From positions 1 to 64,000 of the forward strand of contig DATGLL010000099.1 in the NCBI GenBank assembly GCA_035294145.1: DNA of 64,000 nt, in the 5' to 3' direction. Source of the stretch: CADDZO01 sp035294145 (GTDB lineage: Bacteria > Chloroflexota > Dormibacteria > Dormibacterales > Dormibacteraceae). The notes under the pieces are model-generated. The model was given only the letters and a program-made list of their open reading frames with translations, ran no database searches and was not told where the DNA came from. Position numbers and translations under genes: made by a program. This document shows, one piece after another, positions 20,559 through 28,653 of the stretch (position 1 is the stretch's first letter; each line of letters starts with the position of its first letter).

Positions 20559-21647
20559 GTGGCTGCACGGGACGACCGACCGCCTCGCAAGCCTGGCGTA
20601 CGTGGGGTCGAAGGCGGCCCCACGCACGCCGTCGACTCCGACGTCGCTGAGCTCGGCTCCCAGGAGCCAGAAGAGCGTCGAGCGGGTCGCCCGCTCCACC
20701 TCCGAGCGCTCATGTTCTTCGGAACGTACGGGACGCTGATCGTGCTCGTCGGCATGGTCGTCGTCTTCTGGGTCGCCTCGCCGAGCGCCTTCGGGACCCT
20801 CGAGAATTTTCGAAACATCCTGGCGGACATGGCTCCCGGCGCGGTCATAGCTGCTGGCCTCACCATGGTGCTCGTGGCGGGCGACTTTGACCTCAGCGTC
20901 GGTTATCAGGCCAGTTTCGCGGGCGTTCTCGTCGTGGGGCTCCTGGCGCGACAGCACTATCCCATCCCGGTCGCGATCCTGACGGTGCTGGGGCTCGGCG
21001 TCGTCTTCGGCATCGTCAATGGCCTCATCGTCACCAAGCTGGGCGTGAATGCCTTCATCGCGACCCTGGGGACCGGAACGCTCATCATCGGCCTCAACTA
21101 CGCTTACTCAGGTGGCGTGCCGATCCAGCTTAGCTCTGGCCGAGGGCTGACCCGTATCGGCCTCGGCAGCTTGGCTGGCGTGCCCTATCCAATCTTGATC
21201 ATGGTCGGCGTCCTGCTGGTTCTGTGGGTGCTGCTCAACCTCACCACGCTCGGCCAGCACATGAAGGCAACCGGCAACAACATCGATGTCGCAAGGCGCC
21301 TCGGGGTCCGTGTCGACGGCGCGCGGATCACAGCCTTCGTGCTGGCCGGGGTCTGCGCCACTGGCACTGGGATCATGCTCTCTGCCATACTTGGCAACGG
21401 TGACACCACCGCTGGAGACGTGTATTTGCTTCAGTCGTACGCAGCAGCCTTCCTCGGGTCGGCGGCGCTCAGGGATGGCGAGTTCCACATCCTTGGGACC
21501 GCAGTGGGCATCTTGACCGTCGCGGTTGGCTACAACGGGCTGGCCATACTTGGAGCGCCTACCTTCGCACAGTACGCGTTCGCAGGCGGCCTTCTGGTGG
21601 TCGCCGTTGCCCTCAGCACCTTGAGTAGACGCTATGCCCGCGACTGA
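20559..21647 (+). CDS. ABC transporter permease, CUT2 (RbsC) family
   Basis: The protein has about nine hydrophobic segments and the family sequence ADMAPGAVIAAGLTMVLVAG followed by DFDLSVGYQASF, corresponding to the RbsC pore region. GTG 20559 is taken as start (14 bases after the upstream stop), giving 362 residues. The frame is also open to an ATG at 20511 inside the binding-protein gene. A long hydrophilic N-terminal stretch of about 50 residues (ARDDRPPRKP...) precedes the first helix. The 3' end overlaps the ATPase gene by 14 bases, implying coupled translation. Confidence 0.88.
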   Translation: MAARDDRPPRKPGVRGVEGGPTHAVDSDVAELGSQEPEERRAGRPLHLRALMFFGTYGTLIVLVGMVVVFWVASPSAFGTLENFRNILADMAPGAVIAAGLTMVLVAGDFDLSVGYQASFAGVLVVGLLARQHYPIPVAILTVLGLGVVFGIVNGLIVTKLGVNAFIATLGTGTLIIGLNYAYSGGVPIQLSSGRGLTRIGLGSLAGVPYPILIMVGVLLVLWVLLNLTTLGQHMKATGNNIDVARRLGVRVDGARITAFVLAGVCATGTGIMLSAILGNGDTTAGDVYLLQSYAAAFLGSAALRDGEFHILGTAVGILTVAVGYNGLAILGAPTFAQYAFAGGLLVVAVALSTLSRRYARD

Positions 21648-22449
21648 CAACGGCGCTCCAAGGACGACCGGCGGTCATGATCGCGCGACGCGGGACCAGC
21701 CGCTCGTTCGGGCCCGCGCGATCCAGAAGTGGTTCGGCCACGTGCACGCGTTGGATGATGTCTCACTGGATATCCACGAGGGCGAGACCGTGGGGCTGGT
21801 CGGCGACAACGGAGCGGGCAAGTCCACGCTCATCAAGATATTGTCCGGGGTCTACCAGCCTTCGGCCGGCGAGATCAGAGTCCGTGGTGAGCGGGTGACG
21901 ATAGCGAACCCCAACGCTGCGCGCAGGCTGGGTATCGAGACCGTCTACCAGGATCTCGCCTTGATCGATCGATTCACGATCGCGGAGAACTTCTTCCTGG
22001 GCCGGGAGATGGTTAGCAAGGGTCTGTCGTGGCCAATCGGCTTCCTACGCAAGAGGGCGATGCGAGAGGCCGCCCACGCGGCCCTCGACAATCTCCATGT
22101 CCATGTCTCGAGGGCCAGGGGCCTCACCGTGTCCAGGATGTCAGGCGGGCAGCGCCAGGCGATCGCGTTGGCCCGAGGGGCGTTTTGGGGAAGGAGCCTC
22201 CTCCTGCTCGATGAGCCGACGGCCGCGCTCGGGGTTGCGGAGTCGAGAGAGGTGCTGGGGTTGATCGAGCGGATGACTGCGCATGGGCTGGCGATGGTGG
22301 TGGTCACCCACAACCTCGAGCACCTGTGGACGATCTGCTCTCGAATAGTGGTGTTGCGTCGTGGCCGAAAGGTGGCAGATGTGCTCAAGTCCGAGACGAC
22401 GCCGCATGAGGTGGTGAGCTTGATCACCGGGGCGTCGGCCCACCAGTGA
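21634..22449 (+). CDS. ABC transporter ATP-binding protein (single-domain CUT2 type)
   Basis: The 271-residue ATPase has Walker A GDNGAGKST, signature SRMSGGQRQ, Walker B LLLLDEPTAALG and the switch His in VTHN. Classic RbsA has two tandem ATPase domains; this has only one, like the FrcA type, so it must act as a homodimer. It overlaps the permease gene by 14 bases. No second ATPase gene is present nearby. Confidence 0.9.
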   Translation: MPATDNGAPRTTGGHDRATRDQPLVRARAIQKWFGHVHALDDVSLDIHEGETVGLVGDNGAGKSTLIKILSGVYQPSAGEIRVRGERVTIANPNAARRLGIETVYQDLALIDRFTIAENFFLGREMVSKGLSWPIGFLRKRAMREAAHAALDNLHVHVSRARGLTVSRMSGGQRQAIALARGAFWGRSLLLLDEPTAALGVAESREVLGLIERMTAHGLAMVVVTHNLEHLWTICSRIVVLRRGRKVADVLKSETTPHEVVSLITGASAHQ

Positions 22450-22486
22450 GCCTTGTTGGGTTGGTCTAGGAGGCGATCGGGGTAAT

Positions 22487-23467
22487 TTGAGGAAACCGAG
22501 TCGAGGCGGCCCATCACGGCTCCCCAGCTATGCTGAGCTCCCGTTGGATGGCTCGTACCCCAAGGGGGCGGCTTGGGGCGTGTTTGGGATGAATGACGAC
22601 ATCGGCACGCTCAACCTCCTTACTGAGGAGAGGGTTCGCAGAGCGGCGACACTGGTCAGGCGAGGGGCCGTGTTCTCGCTCAACTGGTCCCTGCAACTGC
22701 CCGACCCTCCCTTGTTTGGGAGACGCGCTCTCAAGCATGAGGTGCACGATCTCACTGAGATCGCTCATCCTGGGACGGATGATCACTACGATGACTTCTA
22801 CCCGCAGGCCTCCTCACAGTGGGACTCGCTGGCGCATATAGGCACCCCTGATGGTTGGTTCTACAATGGCCGCAAGATGAGCGATATCCTGCGGGGCGAG
22901 AACACCATCGACGCCTGGGCACGCCGAGGCATCGCCGGCAGGTTTGTGCTCGTTGACATCGCGGGGGCTCGGGCGGCCTCCGGACAGCCGCTGGCCTGTG
23001 ATCAGAGGGTCGAGGTTGGTGTCGAGGAGCTCGAGGCCGTGCTTGCCGCGCAAGGGACGGCCCTTGAGATTGGGGACATCCTGCTGCTGAGGTTTGGCTG
23101 GGTGGGTTGGTACGAGTCATTGGATGGGACGGCTCGGCAGCGAATGGCCGCCACGCCTCGGTTCCCAGCGCCGGGGCTGGCATGCGAGGAGAGGACGGCA
23201 GCCTGGTTGTGGGACCATCACGTGGCCGCTGTCGCCTCCGACACACCTCCCCTGGAGGCCTGGCCCCCGGATCTCAGCCGGCTGGATGGCTTTCTCCACT
23301 ATCGACTCATCCCCTTGCTCGGCCTGGCGGTCGGCGAGCTTTTCGTGCTGGACCCGCTTGCAGAGGACTGCGCGCGAGACGGCGTGTACGAGGGCATGTT
23401 CGTCTCCGCTCCCCTGAATCAGCCCGGTGGGGCTGGGTCGTCCGCCAATGCGCTCGCGTTGAAGTAG
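22487..23467 (+). CDS. Cyclase-family metal-dependent hydrolase (kynurenine-formamidase-like fold)
   Basis: The 326-residue protein begins with WGVFGMNDDIGTLNLLTEERV, a signature of a bacterial branch of the cyclase family (PF04199). The metal-binding segment is SSQWDSLAHIGTPDGWFYNG instead of the textbook HxGTHxDxPxH. Other conserved stretches are GDILLLRFGWVGWY and FLHYRLIPLLGLAVGELFVLDP (in parts). Family members hydrolyse cyclic or formyl amides and isatin-type rings, or act in catabolic pathways. It starts at TTG 22487, 37 bases after the ATPase stop, and closes the amidase/transporter operon. A paralogue lies at 36137, so two related substrates or steps are likely. Confidence 0.85.
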   Translation: MRKPSRGGPSRLPSYAELPLDGSYPKGAAWGVFGMNDDIGTLNLLTEERVRRAATLVRRGAVFSLNWSLQLPDPPLFGRRALKHEVHDLTEIAHPGTDDHYDDFYPQASSQWDSLAHIGTPDGWFYNGRKMSDILRGENTIDAWARRGIAGRFVLVDIAGARAASGQPLACDQRVEVGVEELEAVLAAQGTALEIGDILLLRFGWVGWYESLDGTARQRMAATPRFPAPGLACEERTAAWLWDHHVAAVASDTPPLEAWPPDLSRLDGFLHYRLIPLLGLAVGELFVLDPLAEDCARDGVYEGMFVSAPLNQPGGAGSSANALALK

Positions 23468-24557
23468 CCTTGGGCCGCCGGCCTCGCGCACCAGCGGCCG
23501 GTCGCGCTCCTGCCCGAGTCGAGCCGGCTCGGCAAGCTCTCCAACATCGCAGCGAGCGGCGGTTGCGCGAGCGGAGATGGGCGCCGCCTGGACGCGGACG
23601 TGCATGAGAGGTCCCTACTGATGTGGACCTTTCGGGGGAGGGGGCGTCGCGACCCCAAGCTGCTGCGACTCGAGCCTACGGAGCTCCGGGTGCAGAAGGC
23701 ATTGAGGGTCGATCGTCGCGGGCCTCCTGCCCGTAGGTCGCGGGGTCAGAGGGCTGGCTTGAGGGGCAGCACCCTGGGCCGCGAGCTAATGGGGGTGGGC
23801 GCGGTCCCTCGCGCGAGGCTGATTGCCCTGGCTGGGCGGCGTGGTGAGGGGAGAGGGGGCCTGCGGCGAACCGGATGACCAGGCACGCCCCGGCGGTAGG
23901 CGCCAGGTGGGCCGGCGGAGGTGCAGGGCCAGGAGCACCAGGGTTGGGGCCCGGGGCCGAGACACCCGGCTGCCGACCCAGGGCGAGAGAGGGCCCCCGC
24001 CGCCGGGTCGGGGACTTGGGCCCAGGCTCGGGCCGTGGCTGATGGCTCGAAGCGACGGGTGATCTCCAGCGCGGTCGGGCGGTCGAGCGGACATCCTCGC
24101 GTCATGCGGCGTGGCTCGTCGGCCCAGGCTTCGAGCATGCCGGGCGTGTGCCTACCGTCGCCCCGATGCGCCCCTGGCTGCGGGGCCGTCTGCGCCAGTG
24201 GCGTCCTGGCTGGGCCCACAGCCCAGCCCTCCACCTCGCTGCCAGCATCCTCGCCCCGGTGTCCCTATGCCCACTGCCCAGTCCCCCAACGCGCCGGCTC
24301 CGAACCGGCCTGGGGACCCGGGGGCGATGTCCTCGAGGTGGGCCGTGGCCCGGGCCGGCCCACCCGTCGGCCTCGGTCCCGGCGGCATTCGCGAGCCAGG
24401 GGCCGTTCGAGCGCGGGCTTGAGGCTCCAGGGGACGTGCAGCTTTCGGCGCAAATCGAGCAGTTCAGGGCAAAAAGTTGACGAGACAATTGACCCAAGAC
24501 TGCACGAAGCCTTGTCGCTCCGCGTCGAGCCAGCCGGTGTAGGAGGAGGACATCGCC
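23468..24557. other. Long GC-rich spacer before the monooxygenase operon
   Basis: The 1090 bases contain several open frames on both strands, but none shows a recognisable family, consistent codon bias or a ribosome site. Near the right end the composition becomes AT-richer and two TTGAC repeats occur (24477 and 24489). Decayed genes may be hidden here, but I cannot support any. Confidence 0.55.
24477..24494 (+). promoter_or_regulatory. Tandem TTGAC repeats upstream of the diiron monooxygenase operon
   Basis: TTGACG at 24477-24482 and TTGACC at 24489-24494 form a direct repeat with a 12-base period in an AT-rich patch about 65-80 bases upstream of the first operon gene. Direct repeats are common for AraC-family regulators, and one is encoded in the operon. 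They might instead be -35 boxes, but no convincing -10 box is seen at the right distance. Confidence 0.35.
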
Positions 24558-25583
24558 GTGGCCAGAGTGTTGATGATCGTGACGAGCGCTCGGGAGTTCC
24601 CGCTCGCACGTGACCAGTCGCACCCGACAGGGTACTTCGCCGAGGAGGTCCTCAAACCCTATGATCGCTTCGTCGCCGCGGGCCTTGAGGTGGTAGTGGC
24701 GACTCCCGACGGTCAGCCTCCCCAGGTCGATCCCTACAGCCTGGAGCCCTTCTTCCACTACCCGGACGAGGACGAGGACTTCCTGTCCTCCGTGATCAGG
24801 ACCTTCGCGCCTGACGTGGATGACATCCGGGTCACCTTGCACCAGCTGACCGGACTCGATCTGATCGCTGCCCGCCGGGTGTTCCTGGCCTTGTTGCAAT
24901 CCGGCCTCGACCCGGACACCGCCCGCAGTCTGGTGGCGCGCAACGCGCGCACGGCGTGGCGCGAGGACCGCAACTACGTGGAGGTGCTGGGCTCGGACGC
25001 CGAGGTGACCGCTCACGTGTCGCTGCCGCGGTTGCGCGAGCTGGCCGACCAGGTTCAAGCCGACTCGGCGGCAGAGGCCAGACGCACTCAGGAGCGGCTG
25101 GCGGCGATCGAGGCCCTCCAGCGCCCGCTCGATCTGAGCCGGATGACGGACGAGGAGATCCAGTCCTTCGATGCGGTCTTCGTCCCCGGTGGGCACGGCC
25201 CCATGGTGGACCTGGCGGGGAGCCCCCACGTCCGAAGGGTGCTGCACCTGCTTCACGCCCGTGATCGCACCATCGCCACCGTCTGTCACGGCTCGGCGGC
25301 CTTGCTGTCGGCAGGCGAGGGGTACCAAGGCTGGCTCTTCGACGGCTACAAGATGACGGGGTTCACCGACGAGGAGGAGGACCAGACGCTCTACGGCCAG
25401 CTGGGCATGCCCTGGTACCTGGAGTCGAGGCTGAAGAACGCGGGCGCGGTGTTCGACGACGGCGACATGGCCTGGGTGTCCCACGTGGTGGTGGATCGCA
25501 ACCTGATCACTGGCCAGAACCCGCAGGCGTCCGAGGCCGTCGCCGACGCGATCGTCAAGAGGCTGGGGGTGGGGGTCAGGTGA
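24558..25583 (+). CDS. DJ-1/PfpI family protein with a large insertion
   Basis: The 341-residue protein has the DJ-1/HSP31-type core: MIVTSAREFPLARDQSHPTG at the start, acidic residues in YFAEEVLKPY, PGGHGPMVDL (210-219) and the nucleophile elbow TVCHGSAALL with Cys243-His244. Family members of this branch are about 225 residues; here about 105 extra residues (about 64-170) separate the second strand from the PGGHGP motif. The insertion is helical and acidic. It starts at GTG 24558 after AGGAGGAGG and overlaps the next gene by four bases. DJ-1 proteins act on glyoxals or as chaperones/hydrolases; here a role in removing reactive oxidation products of the monooxygenase is a guess. Confidence 0.85.
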   Translation: MARVLMIVTSAREFPLARDQSHPTGYFAEEVLKPYDRFVAAGLEVVVATPDGQPPQVDPYSLEPFFHYPDEDEDFLSSVIRTFAPDVDDIRVTLHQLTGLDLIAARRVFLALLQSGLDPDTARSLVARNARTAWREDRNYVEVLGSDAEVTAHVSLPRLRELADQVQADSAAEARRTQERLAAIEALQRPLDLSRMTDEEIQSFDAVFVPGGHGPMVDLAGSPHVRRVLHLLHARDRTIATVCHGSAALLSAGEGYQGWLFDGYKMTGFTDEEEDQTLYGQLGMPWYLESRLKNAGAVFDDGDMAWVSHVVVDRNLITGQNPQASEAVADAIVKRLGVGVR

Positions 25584-26062
25584 GCGTCACCGAGGTCAGC
25601 AGCGCCTTCTCCCACGGCGGGACGTCAGACGGGTCGGCCTCCTCGCTAGCCCGGGCGTTCCTGGAGCGTATGGGGGCCCACGACGTCGAGGGAGCGCTCC
25701 AGCTGGTCGAGCCCCAGGCGACGGTCGACCTCGTTCCCCTCAAGCTCCAGGGCCCGGCGGCGGAGGTGGGTCGTTGTTACCTGGAGGAGCTGGTGCGGGC
25801 GTTCCCGGACCTGCAGGTGCACGTCAAGCGCCTGTTCGTCGGCTCCGACGGGACAGCGGTGGCCGAGGTCGTGGTGGAAGGAGTGCAGGCGGCAGATTTC
25901 TTCGGGGTGGTCAACCAGGAGAAGCACATGGACCTGGACCAGGTCTGGCTGCTCCACGTCGAGGCGGGAAGGATCGACCGGGTCAGAGCCTACTGGTGCC
26001 AGAACCGCCTCTATCGGCGCCTGGGCGTCAAGCGTCTCGATCGGGTGAGCATCATCGCGTAG
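25580..26062 (+). CDS. SnoaL-like/NTF2-fold protein 1
   Basis: The 160-residue protein has the pattern of the SnoaL-like family: AFLERMGAHDVEGALQLVEP near the start, EELVRAFPDLQVHVKRLFVG in the middle and VEAGRIDRVRAYWCQ at the end. Such proteins have a cone-shaped alpha+beta barrel and act as cyclases, isomerases, epoxide hydrolases or binding proteins. It overlaps the DJ-1 gene by GTGA. Its partner gene follows directly, so they may form a heteromer. A catalytic role on the hydroxylated or epoxidised product is inference from position only. Confidence 0.78.
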   Translation: MSVTEVSSAFSHGGTSDGSASSLARAFLERMGAHDVEGALQLVEPQATVDLVPLKLQGPAAEVGRCYLEELVRAFPDLQVHVKRLFVGSDGTAVAEVVVEGVQAADFFGVVNQEKHMDLDQVWLLHVEAGRIDRVRAYWCQNRLYRRLGVKRLDRVSIIA

Positions 26063-26077
26063 GGAGGGCGACCTGGC

Positions 26078-26536
26078 ATGAGCGTGAGTGCGTTGACCCC
26101 GGTCGAGGCGGTGACCGCCTTCTTCGACGCCTATCGGGCCCACGACGTGGAGCGGATGGTGGAGCTCTGCTCAGAGAACGCCGACTTCCACTACGTCCCG
26201 TTCGAGGTCTGGACCCGGCAGCGCGTGATCCGTGGTGACGGCAAGGTTCGAACCATCGGCAAGGCCTTCTGGACGACGCTGATCGATAGCTTCCCCGACC
26301 TCACCAACCGGGTGACGTCGATCACCGCCGACGACCGTGGCAATGTGGCCGTCGAGGTGGTCATATCCGGGACCCAGGCCAAGACCTTCGGCGCGATCAG
26401 CAACCAGGGCCGGCGCTACGACCTGCCGCACCTGTTCCGGTTCCGGGTCAGCCCCGAGGGCCAGATCGAGGAGATAACCGCCTACTGGGATTCAGCTGAC
26501 TGGTACCGCCAGCTCGGCCACCTGGAGGTCGATTGA
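26078..26536 (+). CDS. SnoaL-like/NTF2-fold protein 2
   Basis: The 152-residue protein repeats the fold of its neighbour: VEAVTAFFDAYRAHDVERMV, LIDSFPDLTNRVTSITADDR, FRFRVSPEGQIEEITAYWD. It is clearly diverged from the first copy, so this is an old duplication. It lies 15 bases after copy 1 and 33 before the hydroxylase alpha gene. Function is not predictable beyond the fold. Confidence 0.8.
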   Translation: MSVSALTPVEAVTAFFDAYRAHDVERMVELCSENADFHYVPFEVWTRQRVIRGDGKVRTIGKAFWTTLIDSFPDLTNRVTSITADDRGNVAVEVVISGTQAKTFGAISNQGRRYDLPHLFRFRVSPEGQIEEITAYWDSADWYRQLGHLEVD

Positions 26537-26569
26537 GGGCGACGGGCCGACGGGACGAAGGAGGAGAGC

Positions 26570-28078
26570 ATGACGCGGATGAAGCGCGAGGAGTGGTACG
26601 ACATCGCGCGAGATTGTGAGTGGAGCCTCGCCTACGTGGATGACGAGGCTGTCTTCCCAGAGTGGATGTCGGGCGCTGGGAAGGTTCCCAAAGAGGCCTG
26701 GAAGCAGTGGGACGAGCCCTACAAGGTCGCCTACCACGACTACGTCGCCACCCAGCGTGAGAAGGAGGCCTCGGTCTACGCGGTCAAGGCCGCGCTGCAG
26801 AAATCGAACGTGTTCGACCAGCTCGACCAGGGCTGGAAGTCGACCGCCAAGCAGCACTTCGGCGCCGTGTCGCTGATCGAGTACCTGGCGGTCCTCTCCG
26901 AGATGCGGATGGCACGCTTCGGGCTCTCTCCCCGCTGGCGGAACATGGCTGTCTACGGTGCCTTGGACGAGATCCGGCACACGCAGATGGACTTGGCCCT
27001 GGCTCACGAGTTCGTGAGCAAGGATCCCCAGTACGACTGGGCCACCAAGGCCTACCACACCAACGAGTGGGGCATGATCGCAGCCCGGGCGACCTTCGAC
27101 GGGATGATGATGAACCCGAACGCCGTCGACATCGCCTTGCAGCTGCCGTTCACGTTCGAGACCGGCTTCACCAACCTGCAGTTCGTGGCCCTGGCCGCCG
27201 ATGCTCTAGGCTCGGGCGACATCAGCTTCGCCAACATGATCTCGTCGACCCAGACCGACGAGGCCCGGCACGCACAGCAGGGTGGTCCCACCCTCGAGAT
27301 CCTGATGCAGCACGATCCCAAGCGGGCCCAGTGGGTGATCGACAAGACCTTTTGGGTCTCGGCCCGGCTGTTCTCGATCCTGACCGGGCCGGGCATGGAC
27401 TACTACACCCCCCTCGAGCACCGCAAGCAATCCTACAAGGAGTTCATGGAGGAGTGGATCATCGCCGAGTTCATCCGGCTGCTGGAGGACTACGGTCTGA
27501 GGAGGCCGTGGTACTGGGACGAGTTCCTGGCCGGGCTGGAGACATGGCACCACTCCCTCCACCTCGGGGTCTGGTTCTGGCGGCCAACGGTCTGGTGGAA
27601 ACCGCAGGCCGGGGTGTCGAGGGCCGAGCGCGAGTGGCTGAGGGAGAAGTACCCGCGGTGGGAGCAGCAGTTCGGCTGGATCTGGGACCAGCTGATTCGC
27701 AACGTGATCCAGGGAGAGATCGACAAGACGCTGCCCGAGACCTTGCCCTGGCTGTGCAACCTTTGCCATCTGCCGATCGGAACCGCCGCCTCCCCCAACA
27801 ACGACAAATATCCGGTGCGCAGCTACCCGCTCACGCACAACGGGTACACCTACCACTTCTGCTCCAAGCCTTGCCGCCAGATCTGGTGGGAGGACCGAGA
27901 CACCATGCACCAGAAGACGGTGATCGAGCATCTCCTCACCGGGGATATCCAGCCTCCGACGGTCGAGGGGATCCTGGCCTGGATGGGCCTCACCCCGGAC
28001 GTCATGGGCGACGACGCCTACAACTACAAGTGGGCTGAGGAGTACCGGGCGACGGCCGGAGCCGCGGCTGGCGAGTAG
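26570..28078 (+). CDS. tmoA: Toluene monooxygenase-type diiron hydroxylase, alpha subunit
   Basis: The 502-residue protein aligns with toluene 4-monooxygenase TmoA almost without gaps and keeps the same residue numbers. The diiron ligands are Glu104, Glu134/His137 (DEIRH), Glu197 (FETGFTN) and Glu231/His234 (DEARH). Thr201, Gln228 and Asn202, known from TmoA, are kept. The active-site positions 100, 101 and 103 are Val, Ser and Ile rather than the Ile, Ala and Gly of TmoA. The C-terminus has a YHS-like segment with C396, C399, C431 and C435; only part of this Cys set is present in TmoA as I recall it. The enzyme would hydroxylate an aromatic or epoxidise an alkene with the B, E, D, C partners encoded downstream. 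The real substrate is unknown. Confidence 0.95.
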   Translation: MTRMKREEWYDIARDCEWSLAYVDDEAVFPEWMSGAGKVPKEAWKQWDEPYKVAYHDYVATQREKEASVYAVKAALQKSNVFDQLDQGWKSTAKQHFGAVSLIEYLAVLSEMRMARFGLSPRWRNMAVYGALDEIRHTQMDLALAHEFVSKDPQYDWATKAYHTNEWGMIAARATFDGMMMNPNAVDIALQLPFTFETGFTNLQFVALAADALGSGDISFANMISSTQTDEARHAQQGGPTLEILMQHDPKRAQWVIDKTFWVSARLFSILTGPGMDYYTPLEHRKQSYKEFMEEWIIAEFIRLLEDYGLRRPWYWDEFLAGLETWHHSLHLGVWFWRPTVWWKPQAGVSRAEREWLREKYPRWEQQFGWIWDQLIRNVIQGEIDKTLPETLPWLCNLCHLPIGTAASPNNDKYPVRSYPLTHNGYTYHFCSKPCRQIWWEDRDTMHQKTVIEHLLTGDIQPPTVEGILAWMGLTPDVMGDDAYNYKWAEEYRATAGAAAGE

Positions 28079-28093
28079 GGAGACGACAAGAGG

Positions 28094-28363
28094 ATGGCCG
28101 AGCCGACACCCGTACCTATCAATGCCAAGTTCGGCAACGACTTCGTGACCCAGCTGGTGGTGGTGCTCGACACCGACACGATGCGAGAGGTGGCGGCCAA
28201 GACGGCTGCCCACGTGGTGGGCAAGCGCATAGCGCCGCGCAAGGCCGAGATGGTGGTGACCTACCAGGGCCGGGTGATCCCACCGGAGATGACGGTGGCG
28301 CAGGCTGGCATCGCGCCACTTCAGAACGTCTACGTCGACTGGGCGCCGGAGGTGGAGCCATGA
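28094..28363 (+). CDS. tmoB: Toluene monooxygenase gamma subunit
   Basis: The 89-residue protein is the ubiquitin-like small subunit of the hydroxylase. It shows VPINAKFGNDFVTQLVVVLD, the internal VGKRIAPRKAEMVVTYQGRV and the end MTVAQAGIAPLQNVYVDW, matching TmoB in length and order. It binds the alpha subunit in the (ABE)2 hexamer. The stop overlaps the effector gene (ATGA). Confidence 0.93.
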   Translation: MAEPTPVPINAKFGNDFVTQLVVVLDTDTMREVAAKTAAHVVGKRIAPRKAEMVVTYQGRVIPPEMTVAQAGIAPLQNVYVDWAPEVEP

Positions 28364-28653
28364 GGAACGCGGTGGGGCCGGTGCTGCGCATGTCGGACGA
28401 GATCGATGCGATCGTGAACGCGATCCGGGAGGACAACCCGGACAAGGAGGTCGAGGTCATCGACCGGGGCGCTTACGTACGGGTCCAGTGCGAGCGGCGG
28501 ATGCGGGTCAGCCGGGAGACGATTGAGCGCAACGTCGGGCGCCGTTTCGAGATGCGCGAGCTTGAGCCGATGCTGTCGGCCTTCGCCGGCCGCATCACCT
28601 ACACCTCGGACGACGTGGTTTGGGAGTACGCGCGAGGAGAGGAGCCAGCCTGA
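28360..28653 (+). CDS. tmoD: Monooxygenase effector (coupling) protein
   Basis: The 97-residue protein belongs to the MmoB/DmpM family. AVGPVLRMSDEIDAIVNAIR, ELEPMLSAFAGRITYTSDDV and VGRRFEMRELEP align with TmoD. It has no cofactor; it binds the hydroxylase, orders the active site and controls oxygen activation. It overlaps both neighbours (ATGA upstream, TGATG downstream). Confidence 0.92.
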   Translation: MRNAVGPVLRMSDEIDAIVNAIREDNPDKEVEVIDRGAYVRVQCERRMRVSRETIERNVGRRFEMRELEPMLSAFAGRITYTSDDVVWEYARGEEPA

